A stretch of DNA of 8,116 nucleotides from an uncultured beta proteobacterium (lineage in GTDB: Bacteria > Pseudomonadota > Gammaproteobacteria > Burkholderiales > Burkholderiaceae_C). The DNA lies in NCBI GenBank assembly GCA_903958915.1, contig CAJBVC010000163.1:1-8116 (forward strand), in the 5' to 3' direction. This document shows, piece after piece, positions 1 to 5,917 of the stretch; position 1 is the stretch's first letter, and every line of letters starts with the position of its first letter. Under the pieces are notes generated by a model that saw only the letters and a program-made list of their open reading frames with translations, was not told where the DNA came from and did no database searches. A program made the position numbers and the translations under genes.

Positions 1-1
1 C

Positions 2-77
2 TGGTGGGACGTGCGGGGGTCGAACCCACGACAAACGGATTAAAAGTCCGCTGCTCTACCAACTGAGCTAACGTCCC
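2..77 (-). tRNA. tRNA-Lys (anticodon UUU), CCA encoded
   Basis: Read on the minus strand this is a complete 76-nt tRNA. The 7-bp acceptor stem GGGACGU/ACGUCCC pairs positions 71-77 with 6-12. The D-arm has AGCUCAGUUGGUAGAGC, and the T-arm loop has the conserved GGUUCGA. The anticodon loop is CUUUUAA with anticodon UUU at 42-44, which reads lysine AAA/AAG codons. Discriminator A (position 5) is followed by an encoded CCA at 2-4. A37 lies in a UUU-A context, the site where ANN-decoding tRNAs carry t6A/ct6A. The neighbouring gene tcdA encodes the ct6A-forming enzyme. The transcript continues past the left edge, so its terminator is not visible. Confidence 0.97.
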
Positions 78-122
78 ATCAAACATCAATCCGTTCAGGG
101 ATCAATATTTGCGAAGCCTCGA

Positions 123-128
123 ATTGTA
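123..128 (-). promoter_or_regulatory. Possible -10 element of the tRNA-Lys promoter
   Basis: On the minus strand these bases read TACAAT, five of six matches to the sigma-70 -10 consensus. They lie about 46 bases upstream of the mature tRNA 5' end, followed by a GC-rich stretch like the discriminator of stable-RNA promoters. An A7 run lies just upstream (133-139). No good -35 is present at 16-18 bp spacing (CGATGG-like bases at 146-151). The assignment therefore rests on the -10 and its position only. Confidence 0.3.
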
Positions 129-139
129 TCGCTTTTTTT

Positions 140-159
140 CAGTGGCCATCGGACCACTG
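140..159. repeat. Perfect inverted repeat CAGTGG-N8-CCACTG
   Basis: Six-base arms CAGTGG (140-145) and CCACTG (154-159) flank an 8-base centre. A run of seven T (133-139, plus strand) sits directly beside it. For minus-strand transcription leaving tcdA the hairpin would be followed by A residues, so it does not fit an intrinsic terminator. It covers the position where the -35 of the tRNA-Lys promoter would lie, so it could be an operator or a chance dyad. Confidence 0.4.
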
Positions 160-278
160 TTGGAATTTATGAGGAGCAAGCGTGTGCCAACAGAAACAGA
201 GTTTGACCATCGAACAGCGTCGCGCTACATGATTGCAGCAAGTTGGAGCGACCCTGGATGGAGGCTAGCATGGAGACG

Positions 279-1049
279 TCATGATGCAAGGGTCCGGTGC
301 GTCGGATTGGCAAGTTTGTCGATGACCCAACCGCTGGCACAGAGGCCAAAGGTTGCCGTAACAGCCATCGAAGACCCGTAGCCATGGCAGTTCAAGGTGC
401 TGTCACTGTTGGCGTCGCAAGAGTCGACTGGTGGTTGGACGGGTTCACGGCTAAAGACACAAGTCACGCCTATCTTCTTTCCATTTTTCGGCGCGTCGTG
501 CTGTCTTCGCAAGGCATACCGCATCTTGGCCAGGAGTGGATCGTGCGTGACCTCACAGAGGTCTGCGACATTAACTTGATGGGCTAGCCGCTTGCCACCT
601 GCAGCACCCACGCTGACGAATGGTGTTCTGACCATGCGCGCCCAGTTCGCCATGGCGATCTTTGCTTGCACTTGGTCACAGCAGTCGATGACTGCATCAA
701 TGCCTTTTGGCAACAATTCCAACCAATTCTGCGGCGTGACGAAGTCATCGATCATTCTCACGTCACAAACCGGATTGATTTCCTCGATGCGTTGCCGCAT
801 TGCGATGACTTTTGCCAAGCCAATGGTCGAGGAAAGTGCCTGGACTTGGCGATTGATGTTCGACTCCGCCACGTGATCCATGTCAATCAGCGTCAAACGA
901 CCCACGCCACTGCGCGCAAGGCACTCGGCAGCCCAGGAGCCCACGCCTCCGATACCCACAACCACCACGTGCGCTCGTCGCACCGCCTCACCTTGAGCGG
1001 CGCCATAGAGCCTGTCAAGACCGGCAAATCGCCTTGATAAATCGGTCAA
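279..1049 (-). CDS. tcdA: tRNA threonylcarbamoyladenosine dehydratase (TcdA/CsdL, ThiF/E1 family)
   Basis: The 256-aa product belongs to the ThiF/MoeB/E1 superfamily. In this family TcdA uses ATP to cyclise t6A at position 37 of ANN-decoding tRNAs to ct6A. The protein shows the nucleotide-binding loop GIGGVGSW (residues 32-39), the ribose/Mg site DMDHVAESNINRQ (56-68) and INPVC (91-95). It also has the DDFVTP segment (101-106), an IDCCDQVQAK segment (121-130), the GAAGGK stretch (148-153), and VFSREPV (198-204), which matches the VFS-E motif of E. coli TcdA as I recall it. Length is close to the approximately 268 residues of the E. coli protein, without a ThiS/MoaD partner nearby. The start is TTG (1047-1049); its N-terminus TDLSRRFAGLDRLYG aligns with the E. 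coli start region, and no in-frame ATG or GTG lies upstream before the cpoB stop. The Shine-Dalgarno is poor (G-run about 7 nt upstream). It follows cpoB by 49 bp and may be its operon mate. Confidence 0.92.
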   Translation of the reverse strand: MTDLSRRFAGLDRLYGAAQGEAVRRAHVVVVGIGGVGSWAAECLARSGVGRLTLIDMDHVAESNINRQVQALSSTIGLAKVIAMRQRIEEINPVCDVRMIDDFVTPQNWLELLPKGIDAVIDCCDQVQAKIAMANWARMVRTPFVSVGAAGGKRLAHQVNVADLCEVTHDPLLAKMRYALRRQHDAPKNGKKIGVTCVFSREPVQPPVDSCDANSDSTLNCHGYGSSMAVTATFGLCASGWVIDKLANPTHRTLAS

Positions 1050-1090
1050 AGAGGAGCCCCCGAGTTGCGTCGCACAACACGTGACTTCAT
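1046..1090 (-). other. Possible 14-codon leader ORF ending on the tcdA start
   Basis: Between cpoB and tcdA an ATG (1088-1090) opens a reading frame for MKSRVVRRNSGAPL. Its TGA (1046-1048) overlaps the TTG start of tcdA (TTTGA). Such an arrangement could allow translational re-initiation at the weak TTG start. There is no clear Shine-Dalgarno in front of it and so short a frame can arise by chance, so I list it as a candidate only. Confidence 0.15.
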
Positions 1091-1098
1091 AGCCAATT

Positions 1099-1899
1099 TC
1101 ACTTAAACCTGGCTAGCCTGTCCTTGGCAGCCGCCGCAGCCTCTGAGGTCGGGAAACTCGCAACCAAATCCTCGAGAGATTTACGGGCAGCCTTGACGTC
1201 TTTTAGCTCGAGTTGGCAATTCGCAACCGCAAGCATCGCCTCTGGTACACGCAGATGGTCTGGAGCAGCCGCTATCAGTGACCGGAAATTGGCCAGTGCG
1301 TTTTTGTAGTCCTTGATCGCGTACTGCGCGTTGCCCAGCCAGAATAGCGCAGTGGGTCGGTAGCCTGTAGTGGGGTACCTGTTCAGCAAATCGACGAAGG
1401 CGATCTGTGCATTGGCAAACTCGCCCTTGCGAAAAATTGCCATGGCAGCATCGTAGTCACGGCGTTCCGCAGACTCGACCGAGATCTCCCTTCCATCCAC
1501 CGTGATCCGTGCAGGCTCAAACTTGCGCAAACGTTCATCCAAGCTTTGGGCAGAGTCTTTCTGTCGACGTTGCAAGTCAGCGAGGTCTCGCGCCATCTGC
1601 TCGTCCTGCCCACGCAACTTGGCAAGTTCCGCCTTGCTGACTTCAAGCTGGTTTTGCAGGTCTACGAGGCTTCTGCGCAATTGGGCTCCCTCTTCGGTAG
1701 AGCGCTTGACTTCCTCTGCGATTTTCAGATCCATCTCGTTGCGCAACGCTTCAACCTTCTGCCGCAGATCAAGGATCGCCTTACGCGCCTCCTCGTCATC
1801 GAAGAGTCCGGCCGATGCGGTCCCCGCCCACACCAGCATCAACGCCATCAGAACCGTCTTTCCCTGAGCCAACGGCCGCTCCATCCATCGTGATTTCAT
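1099..1899 (-). CDS. cpoB: Cell division coordinator CpoB (YbgF), periplasmic coiled-coil/TPR protein
   Basis: CpoB is a periplasmic partner of the Tol-Pal system; in E. coli it links outer-membrane constriction to PBP1B-driven septal peptidoglycan synthesis. The 266-aa product has a signal peptide (about residues 1-30) with a hydrophobic core VLMALMLVWAG and AxA cleavage before G31. A long charged heptad-rich coiled coil follows (about 35-125), matching the trimerisation region of the family. The C-terminal half holds about three TPR-like repeats: 148-180 (DYDAAMAIFRKGEFANAQ), 184-217 (ALFWLGNAQYAIKDYKNAL) and 221-254. The ATG (1897-1899) overlaps the pal stop as ATGA, so translation is probably coupled. 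No good independent ribosome site is visible. M6 is an alternative start that would still leave a signal peptide. The order tolB-pal-cpoB is the usual one. Confidence 0.93.
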   Translation of the reverse strand: MKSRWMERPLAQGKTVLMALMLVWAGTASAGLFDDEEARKAILDLRQKVEALRNEMDLKIAEEVKRSTEEGAQLRRSLVDLQNQLEVSKAELAKLRGQDEQMARDLADLQRRQKDSAQSLDERLRKFEPARITVDGREISVESAERRDYDAAMAIFRKGEFANAQIAFVDLLNRYPTTGYRPTALFWLGNAQYAIKDYKNALANFRSLIAAAPDHLRVPEAMLAVANCQLELKDVKAARKSLEDLVASFPTSEAAAAAKDRLARFK

Positions 1900-2432
1900 C
1901 GGTAAACGATTTCAGCGCGACGGTTCTTTTCCATAGCGGCTTCCGAAGAGCCTGCCATGGCGGGCTTCTCTTTGCCAAAACTGACCGCCTCAATCTGATT
2001 GTCATCGACGCCCTGTACCGACAGTGCGCGCTTGACCGCCTCGGCCCGTTTTTGACCCAAAGCCAGGTTGTACTCGCGCCCACCACGTTCGTCGGTATGG
2101 CCCTCAATGGCTACTTTGCGGGATTTGTTCGTTTTAATGAACCGGCCATGCGCTTCAATAACGGACTGGAACTCAGGGCGAATCACGAAACTGTCATAGT
2201 CAAAATAGACCAGGCGATTGGCTGACTGCATAGCAGAATCCTGATTGGCTTTGCCCAGGTCCACGGCAGCGACGGCGCCCTGCCCCACCCCGGTGGTCGG
2301 AGCAACCGCGCCCCCAGTGGGCGAAACCGCCGTTCCGGTTTTGTCTTCCACCGGTACGTTGTCAAGCTTCACCGCCGATCCGCACGCTGCCAGCAATACG
2401 GACGCCGATACCATCAATACAAATTTCCTCAT
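1896..2432 (-). CDS. pal: Peptidoglycan-associated lipoprotein Pal
   Basis: Pal is an outer-membrane lipoprotein that binds peptidoglycan and TolB, tethering the outer membrane to the wall and constricting it at division. The 178-aa product has a lipoprotein signal with lipobox LAAC (lipidated C17). G18 follows, so there is no inner-membrane retention aspartate. A flexible Pro/Thr/Gly/Val-rich linker (about 25-60) precedes the OmpA-like domain (about 73-178). That domain contains VYFDYDSFVI (75-84), the conserved GHTDERGGREYNL (111-123) and QKRAEAVK (127-134). D114 and R129, spaced 15 residues apart as in OmpA, are the expected diaminopimelate-binding pair. The ATG has a strong AGGAG site 6 nt upstream. 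It lies 24 bp after tolB and overlaps cpoB by 4 bp. Confidence 0.97.
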   Translation of the reverse strand: MRKFVLMVSASVLLAACGSAVKLDNVPVEDKTGTAVSPTGGAVAPTTGVGQGAVAAVDLGKANQDSAMQSANRLVYFDYDSFVIRPEFQSVIEAHGRFIKTNKSRKVAIEGHTDERGGREYNLALGQKRAEAVKRALSVQGVDDNQIEAVSFGKEKPAMAGSSEAAMEKNRRAEIVYR

Positions 2433-2438
2433 CTACCA

Positions 2439-2443
2439 CTCCT
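2439..2443 (-). promoter_or_regulatory. Shine-Dalgarno site of pal
   Basis: AGGAG on the minus strand, 6 nt before the pal ATG, within the 24-bp tolB-pal spacer. It is by far the best ribosome site in the minus-strand operon. That fits the high copy number expected of Pal compared with TolB and CpoB. Confidence 0.75.
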
Positions 2444-2456
2444 GTTAAATTACAAA

Positions 2457-3731
2457 TTACCTCTGCAACGGACCCCAGTCGGGTTCCCGTATATCACCTG
2501 TCTGTCCAGCCAGACGTGCCTTGACGCGTCCATCCAGCGTGGTAGTCATCAATGCTTCCTTGCCCTGCTGCTGGGTCGCATAAATGATCAATCGTCCATT
2601 GGGTGAAAAACTGGGTTTCTCATCCGCAGACGTTTCCGTGATGGCACTGACCGCCCCAGAGGACAGATCCATCAAATGCAGTTTGAAAACGCCATTGACC
2701 CGCGAGATGAACGCCAGCCACTTTCCATCCGGGCTGGGCGAGGGAGAAATGTTATACGAACCCGAGAACGTTACGCGCTCCGGGCTTCCCCCTCCCGCCG
2801 CCATCCGGTATACCTGTGGCGACCCGCCTCGATCACTGACAAAGTAAAGAGACTTTCCATCGGCGGTGAAACTGGGCTCGGTGTCGATAGAGTTGGACTG
2901 TGCCAAACGCCTGGGTTCACCACCATTTGAATCCATCACATACAACTGAGAAATGCCGTCCCGACTCAGCGTAACCACCAAGGACTTTCCATCGGGTGAC
3001 CACGCTGGAGCACTGTTCGAACCTTTGAAATTCGCGACCAGTTTTCGTTTCCCTGTGGCTATGTCATGCACAAAAATGACCGGCTTGCGTGACTCAAAGG
3101 ACACATACGCCAATTGCGACCCGTTGGGTGCCCACGCCGGCGAGATGATAGGCTCGGGGCTGTTGAGTGCGCTCTGCGCATTTTCACCATCCGCGTCTGC
3201 AATCCACAGGTTGTAGTTCTTGCTGCCACGCGTGACGTACGCGATGCGTGTCGAGAAAACACCCTTGTCCCCCGTCAATTTTTCATACACGAAGTCCGCA
3301 AGCCTGTGAGCAACCAGCCGCAGGTCCTCACTTTGCACCACGAAGCTTTGCCCACCCAGATCTTGTCCACGCACTGCATCCCATAAACGCATACGCACGT
3401 CAAATCGCCCATCGGCCAATCGATTGATGCTGCCGGCCACCATCGAATCGGCGCCCTTTTGTCGCCAGGACGAAAAATCGGGACGGATGGTTTCATCCAG
3501 CATCGATCCCGCCTGATCCACCCCCCGAAACTGGCCACTCCGCTCCAAATCAGACAACACGATGGCCGCGATCTTTTGGGGTGCCACATCGTCACCGCGA
3601 AAGGCTGTCACGGCAATAGGCAGTTGGGTCAAGCCGACCCCTGACACCTCTACCCGAAATTGCGCAGACGCCGTGGCACCCACCCAGCAGACCATGCCGA
3701 CCAAGATAGATTGAAAAAGTTGTCTAGTCAT
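2457..3731 (-). CDS. tolB: Tol-Pal system protein TolB
   Basis: TolB is the periplasmic beta-propeller that cycles between Pal and TolA and so lets the inner-membrane TolQRA motor control Pal mobility. The 424-aa product is of normal family length. It has a signal peptide (about 1-23, cleavage ATASA before Q24) and the N-terminal D1 domain (about 25-155, with LPIAVTAFRG at 37-46). A C-terminal propeller with PD40-type repeats follows: SPAWAPNGSQLAYV (197-210), APAWSPDGKSLVV (241-253), EPSFTADGKSLYFVSD (285-300), SPSPSPDGKWLAFIS (329-343) and KPSFSPNGRLIIYAT (372-386), closing with REPDWGP (415-421). The ATG (3729-3731) lies inside the end of the upstream glycosyltransferase gene (overlap ATGACTAG). 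The only purine-rich upstream site, GGAA, is too far for a good ribosome site, which suggests coupled translation. tolQ, tolR and tolA are not upstream. Confidence 0.97.
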   Translation of the reverse strand: MTRQLFQSILVGMVCWVGATASAQFRVEVSGVGLTQLPIAVTAFRGDDVAPQKIAAIVLSDLERSGQFRGVDQAGSMLDETIRPDFSSWRQKGADSMVAGSINRLADGRFDVRMRLWDAVRGQDLGGQSFVVQSEDLRLVAHRLADFVYEKLTGDKGVFSTRIAYVTRGSKNYNLWIADADGENAQSALNSPEPIISPAWAPNGSQLAYVSFESRKPVIFVHDIATGKRKLVANFKGSNSAPAWSPDGKSLVVTLSRDGISQLYVMDSNGGEPRRLAQSNSIDTEPSFTADGKSLYFVSDRGGSPQVYRMAAGGGSPERVTFSGSYNISPSPSPDGKWLAFISRVNGVFKLHLMDLSSGAVSAITETSADEKPSFSPNGRLIIYATQQQGKEALMTTTLDGRVKARLAGQTGDIREPDWGPLQR

Positions 3732-4491
3732 TCGTTAAAGGAATTCCGTGGTTCAAACAGTAGAGCGCAAAATACTTGGCGAAGGCCGCCTGGGCCTGCA
3801 TCGTACAAACAGCCAAGCCCATTGAGCCATCCATAAACCCCAATCGCAAAACGTAAGACCGAAAAAAGGCGGTTGCGCTTGCAGCACAGGCACGCACCAT
3901 GGACGTTTTTTGGCCTTGGCGAAAGCGCTGTTGCGCCCATGCCTGGCTGTATTTCTCGAGCTTGCGCCAATAGTGCGATGGTGTCGGGTAGCTGAAATGC
4001 AGCAGGGGTGCTTTCAACCTGGCCGGCAGTCCATTGGCCAATACCACACGTTCGTGAACCAGGTCATTGCTGAACCGGGCTGCACTCCGGCGAAACAACC
4101 GCAACACCAAGTCGGGAGACCAACCACAATGGCGGATCCAGCGCCCGCAAAATTGTGTCATGCGCGGTATTTCATAGGCAGCGTGTGTCTGACTACCCAT
4201 GGCAGCCCTGATTTGCGATGCCAACTCCTCCGATACGCGCTCGTCTGCGTCTAAAGACAACACCCAATCGTTCCGCGCAAGGCTGAGGGCCCGGTTCTTC
4301 TGTGGGCCAAAACCCGGCCAGTCTGCACAGATTTCCACACGAGCGCCTCTAGCCCGCGCCAATTCGACCGTGCCGTCCGTGCTACCACCATCGACGACCA
4401 GCACCTCATCGGCAAAAGCAACGCCGTCAAGGCAGTCTGCAATGTTGGCCGCTTCATTCAAGGTGATGATGATGACACTGAGTTGGTTCAA
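3724..4491 (-). CDS. Family 2 glycosyltransferase, WaaE/KdtX-like LPS core enzyme
   Basis: The 255-aa product is a GT-A fold, inverting GT2 glycosyltransferase, probably cytoplasmic and acting on the LPS inner core. Visible motifs are SVIIITLNEAANI (5-17), the nucleotide-sugar motif VVDGGSTDGT (32-41), WPGFGPQKNRAL (58-69), the metal-binding DADE (81-84, DXD type) and LVHERV (144-149). The WPGFGPQKNRAL and LDADERVS stretches are typical of WaaE/KdtX, the core beta-1,4-glucosyltransferase of enterobacteria; the exact sugar here is inference. The start is uncertain. The frame is open up to 4872 but no ATG fits. I chose TTG at 4489-4491 because homologues begin just before the LSVIIITLNE strand, and a weak GAG lies 8 nt upstream. 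Upstream of it the frame would run antisense into the divergent ligase gene. Its stop overlaps the tolB start by 8 bp. Confidence 0.85.
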   Translation of the reverse strand: MNQLSVIIITLNEAANIADCLDGVAFADEVLVVDGGSTDGTVELARARGARVEICADWPGFGPQKNRALSLARNDWVLSLDADERVSEELASQIRAAMGSQTHAAYEIPRMTQFCGRWIRHCGWSPDLVLRLFRRSAARFSNDLVHERVVLANGLPARLKAPLLHFSYPTPSHYWRKLEKYSQAWAQQRFRQGQKTSMVRACAASATAFFRSYVLRLGFMDGSMGLAVCTMQAQAAFAKYFALYCLNHGIPLTND

Positions 4492-4678
4492 AACAAATGC
4501 TCGTAAGCAGGGCAAAAACAACCCCCGATAATAAGCGTTCTGTGAATCGCACGGCCCAGCCACCGGAAATGCCCGACCACTACTGCAAAAATCCCGTTGA
4601 GAAACCAAATTGGCGTTAGTGTCCTTGCAAACTCCCCCTGAGCCCGCTGGGCGAGCGCCATGCACTGGCGATGCCGGT
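4492..4678. other. Divergent intergenic region between the GT2 gene and the O-antigen ligase gene
   Basis: This stretch must carry the promoters of both divergent units. The AT-rich spot at 4527-4534 reads GATAAT on the plus strand and TATTAT on the minus strand, each five of six matches to a -10. Neither has a recognisable -35 at proper spacing, so I do not call a promoter. The reading frame of the ligase is open from TTG 4610, so part of this region could be coding. Confidence 0.4.
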
Positions 4679-5917
4679 ATGCGACTACTGGTACTCGAAG
4701 GCATCGCCATCTCGGTCAGTTTGGGCACGGCGGTCGCAGCGATCGGTCGGCTGGCCTTGTATTTGCTGCTTCTATGGATGCTTGTCCGCGGCAGGCCGCT
4801 CGGGTCCATGCGAAAACCCGCAGTACACAAGCACTGGTATTTCCAATGGGAATGGCTTGTTCTCCTGACCATAGCCTACATGGCCTGCACCCTTCTGTGG
4901 ACCACCGTCGAAGTCCCGAGCGGCCTGTGGGCCTGGTCGGAACACGCCCGACTGCTGGCTATTCCTGCGGTCTTTCTTCTGGTGCACACTCGCAGCGAAG
5001 CACAAGTCGTGCTGCGTTGTCTTGTCTACACACAGTTGTTTGTCGTATTCTCGTCTTGGCTGCTGATTGCCGATTTTGAGGTTCCGTGGGCCCTGGCCGA
5101 GCACGCTCGGCGAGACTTTGAAGTCTTCGGCTCCTATCTTGAACAGTCGATTTCCGAAGCGGTGACGGCATTCATTGTGTGGCACCAGCGCGACTGGATC
5201 ATGGGCGAGCGGCGCAAGTGGCTGGCCGTTCTGGTGTCGTTGACCATCGTGGTACACATCATCGTATTCTTGCCCAGCCGAACGGGCTATCTGGTTGTTT
5301 TTGCGCTTTTGTGTTTCAGTTTGGCTGCGTATTGCACGCGCCGCTGGCTTATTGGAGCCGCGGCGGCCTCTCTGCTGATTTTCATTTCCTTATCCGCGTT
5401 ATTGGGTGGCGAAGTGAATCGAGCGCGGCTTGCACACTTGGGCCAGAAATTGATGAATCCTCAGGAGCAGCGTGAGCGCCAGATTTCCACCGATGTTCGA
5501 CTCGTTTTTTGGACAGCGTCCCTTAAGGCCATGGCTGAAAGACCTCTGTTGGGATACGGTAGTGGTTCCTGGAACCGGGAGTACCTCCGTGTCACGCCGG
5601 TCGACATTCCCACCTACCGAAATATCCGCGATCCACACCAGATGTTTTTGCTTTGGGGCGTTGAAGGAGGGGCGGTCGGGCTGTCGCTGCTTTGCGCATC
5701 GCTGCTCGCCATGTTCGCAAAGTCACAACAATTTGCCAGGCAAGATGCATTGAGCCTGCAGACAATCCTGATCGCCCTGGTGGTCGCAGGACTCACGACC
5801 TCCACCATCTACGGCATCGGCATGGGCGACTTTTTTTGTGTGGGCATCGGACTCCTTTTAAGCCTAGGAGCTACGCAACATGGCACGACCAACGGAGATT
5901 CTTGTGACACAGCCTGA
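4679..5917 (+). CDS. O-antigen ligase/polymerase family membrane protein (Wzy_C domain, WaaL-like)
   Basis: The product has 412 aa from the ATG at 4679. It is a polytopic inner-membrane protein of the O-antigen ligase/polymerase superfamily. WaaL members transfer undecaprenyl-linked O-antigen to lipid A-core on the periplasmic side. Many hydrophobic segments are visible, for example around residues 4-35, 60-72, 92-105, 117-132, 183-198, 203-216 and 222-242. The Wzy_C region carries LPSRTGYLVV (198-207, with R201), RPLLGYGSGSWN (288-299) and DPHQMFLLWGVEGG (318-331, with H320). An arginine beside this helix and a histidine in the large loop are the residues known to matter in WaaL. An in-frame TTG at 4610 (GAG 8 nt upstream) would add 23 residues. 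I prefer ATG because the extra stretch is Pro/Gly-rich and lacks coding-like codon use. Ligase rather than polymerase is inferred from the msbA neighbour and the single-gene context. Confidence 0.82.
   Translation: MRLLVLEGIAISVSLGTAVAAIGRLALYLLLLWMLVRGRPLGSMRKPAVHKHWYFQWEWLVLLTIAYMACTLLWTTVEVPSGLWAWSEHARLLAIPAVFLLVHTRSEAQVVLRCLVYTQLFVVFSSWLLIADFEVPWALAEHARRDFEVFGSYLEQSISEAVTAFIVWHQRDWIMGERRKWLAVLVSLTIVVHIIVFLPSRTGYLVVFALLCFSLAAYCTRRWLIGAAAASLLIFISLSALLGGEVNRARLAHLGQKLMNPQEQRERQISTDVRLVFWTASLKAMAERPLLGYGSGSWNREYLRVTPVDIPTYRNIRDPHQMFLLWGVEGGAVGLSLLCASLLAMFAKSQQFARQDALSLQTILIALVVAGLTTSTIYGIGMGDFFCVGIGLLLSLGATQHGTTNGDSCDTA
5866..5870 (+). promoter_or_regulatory. Shine-Dalgarno site for the msbA ATG
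   Basis: AGGAG lies 9 nt before ATG 5880, within the last codons of the ligase gene. It supports the upstream of two plausible msbA starts. Confidence 0.6.

Larger units (their letters stand above)
78..278. other. Gene-free spacer between tcdA and tRNA-Lys
   Basis: About 200 bases hold no convincing coding sequence. The open frames crossing it on both strands are short, continue antisense or out of frame into tcdA, and resemble no known family. The spacer contains the possible tRNA promoter and the dyad described separately. A weak 4-bp stem (216-226) has no T-run after it on the minus strand, so I see no intrinsic terminator for tcdA here. Confidence 0.6.

Noticed and set aside
2..77. tRNA-Lys as an attachment site of a genomic island
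   Set aside because: No integrase, no direct repeat of the tRNA end within the window and only housekeeping genes alongside; the side beyond base 1 is not visible.
140..159. Hairpin as an intrinsic terminator for tcdA
   Set aside because: On the minus strand the hairpin is followed by A residues, not T; the T-run is on the wrong side.
109..381. 90-codon plus-strand ORF in the tRNA-tcdA spacer
   Set aside because: No family resemblance, no ribosome site, and it runs antisense into tcdA.
4492..4872. In-frame open extension of the GT2 gene by 127 codons on the minus strand
   Set aside because: The extension runs antisense through the start of the ligase gene, has no family resemblance, and GT2 homologues begin at the SVIIITLNE strand.
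4772..5257. 161-codon minus-strand ORF opposite the ligase gene
   Set aside because: Charged, low-complexity shadow; the plus-strand frame shows clear membrane helices and Wzy_C motifs.
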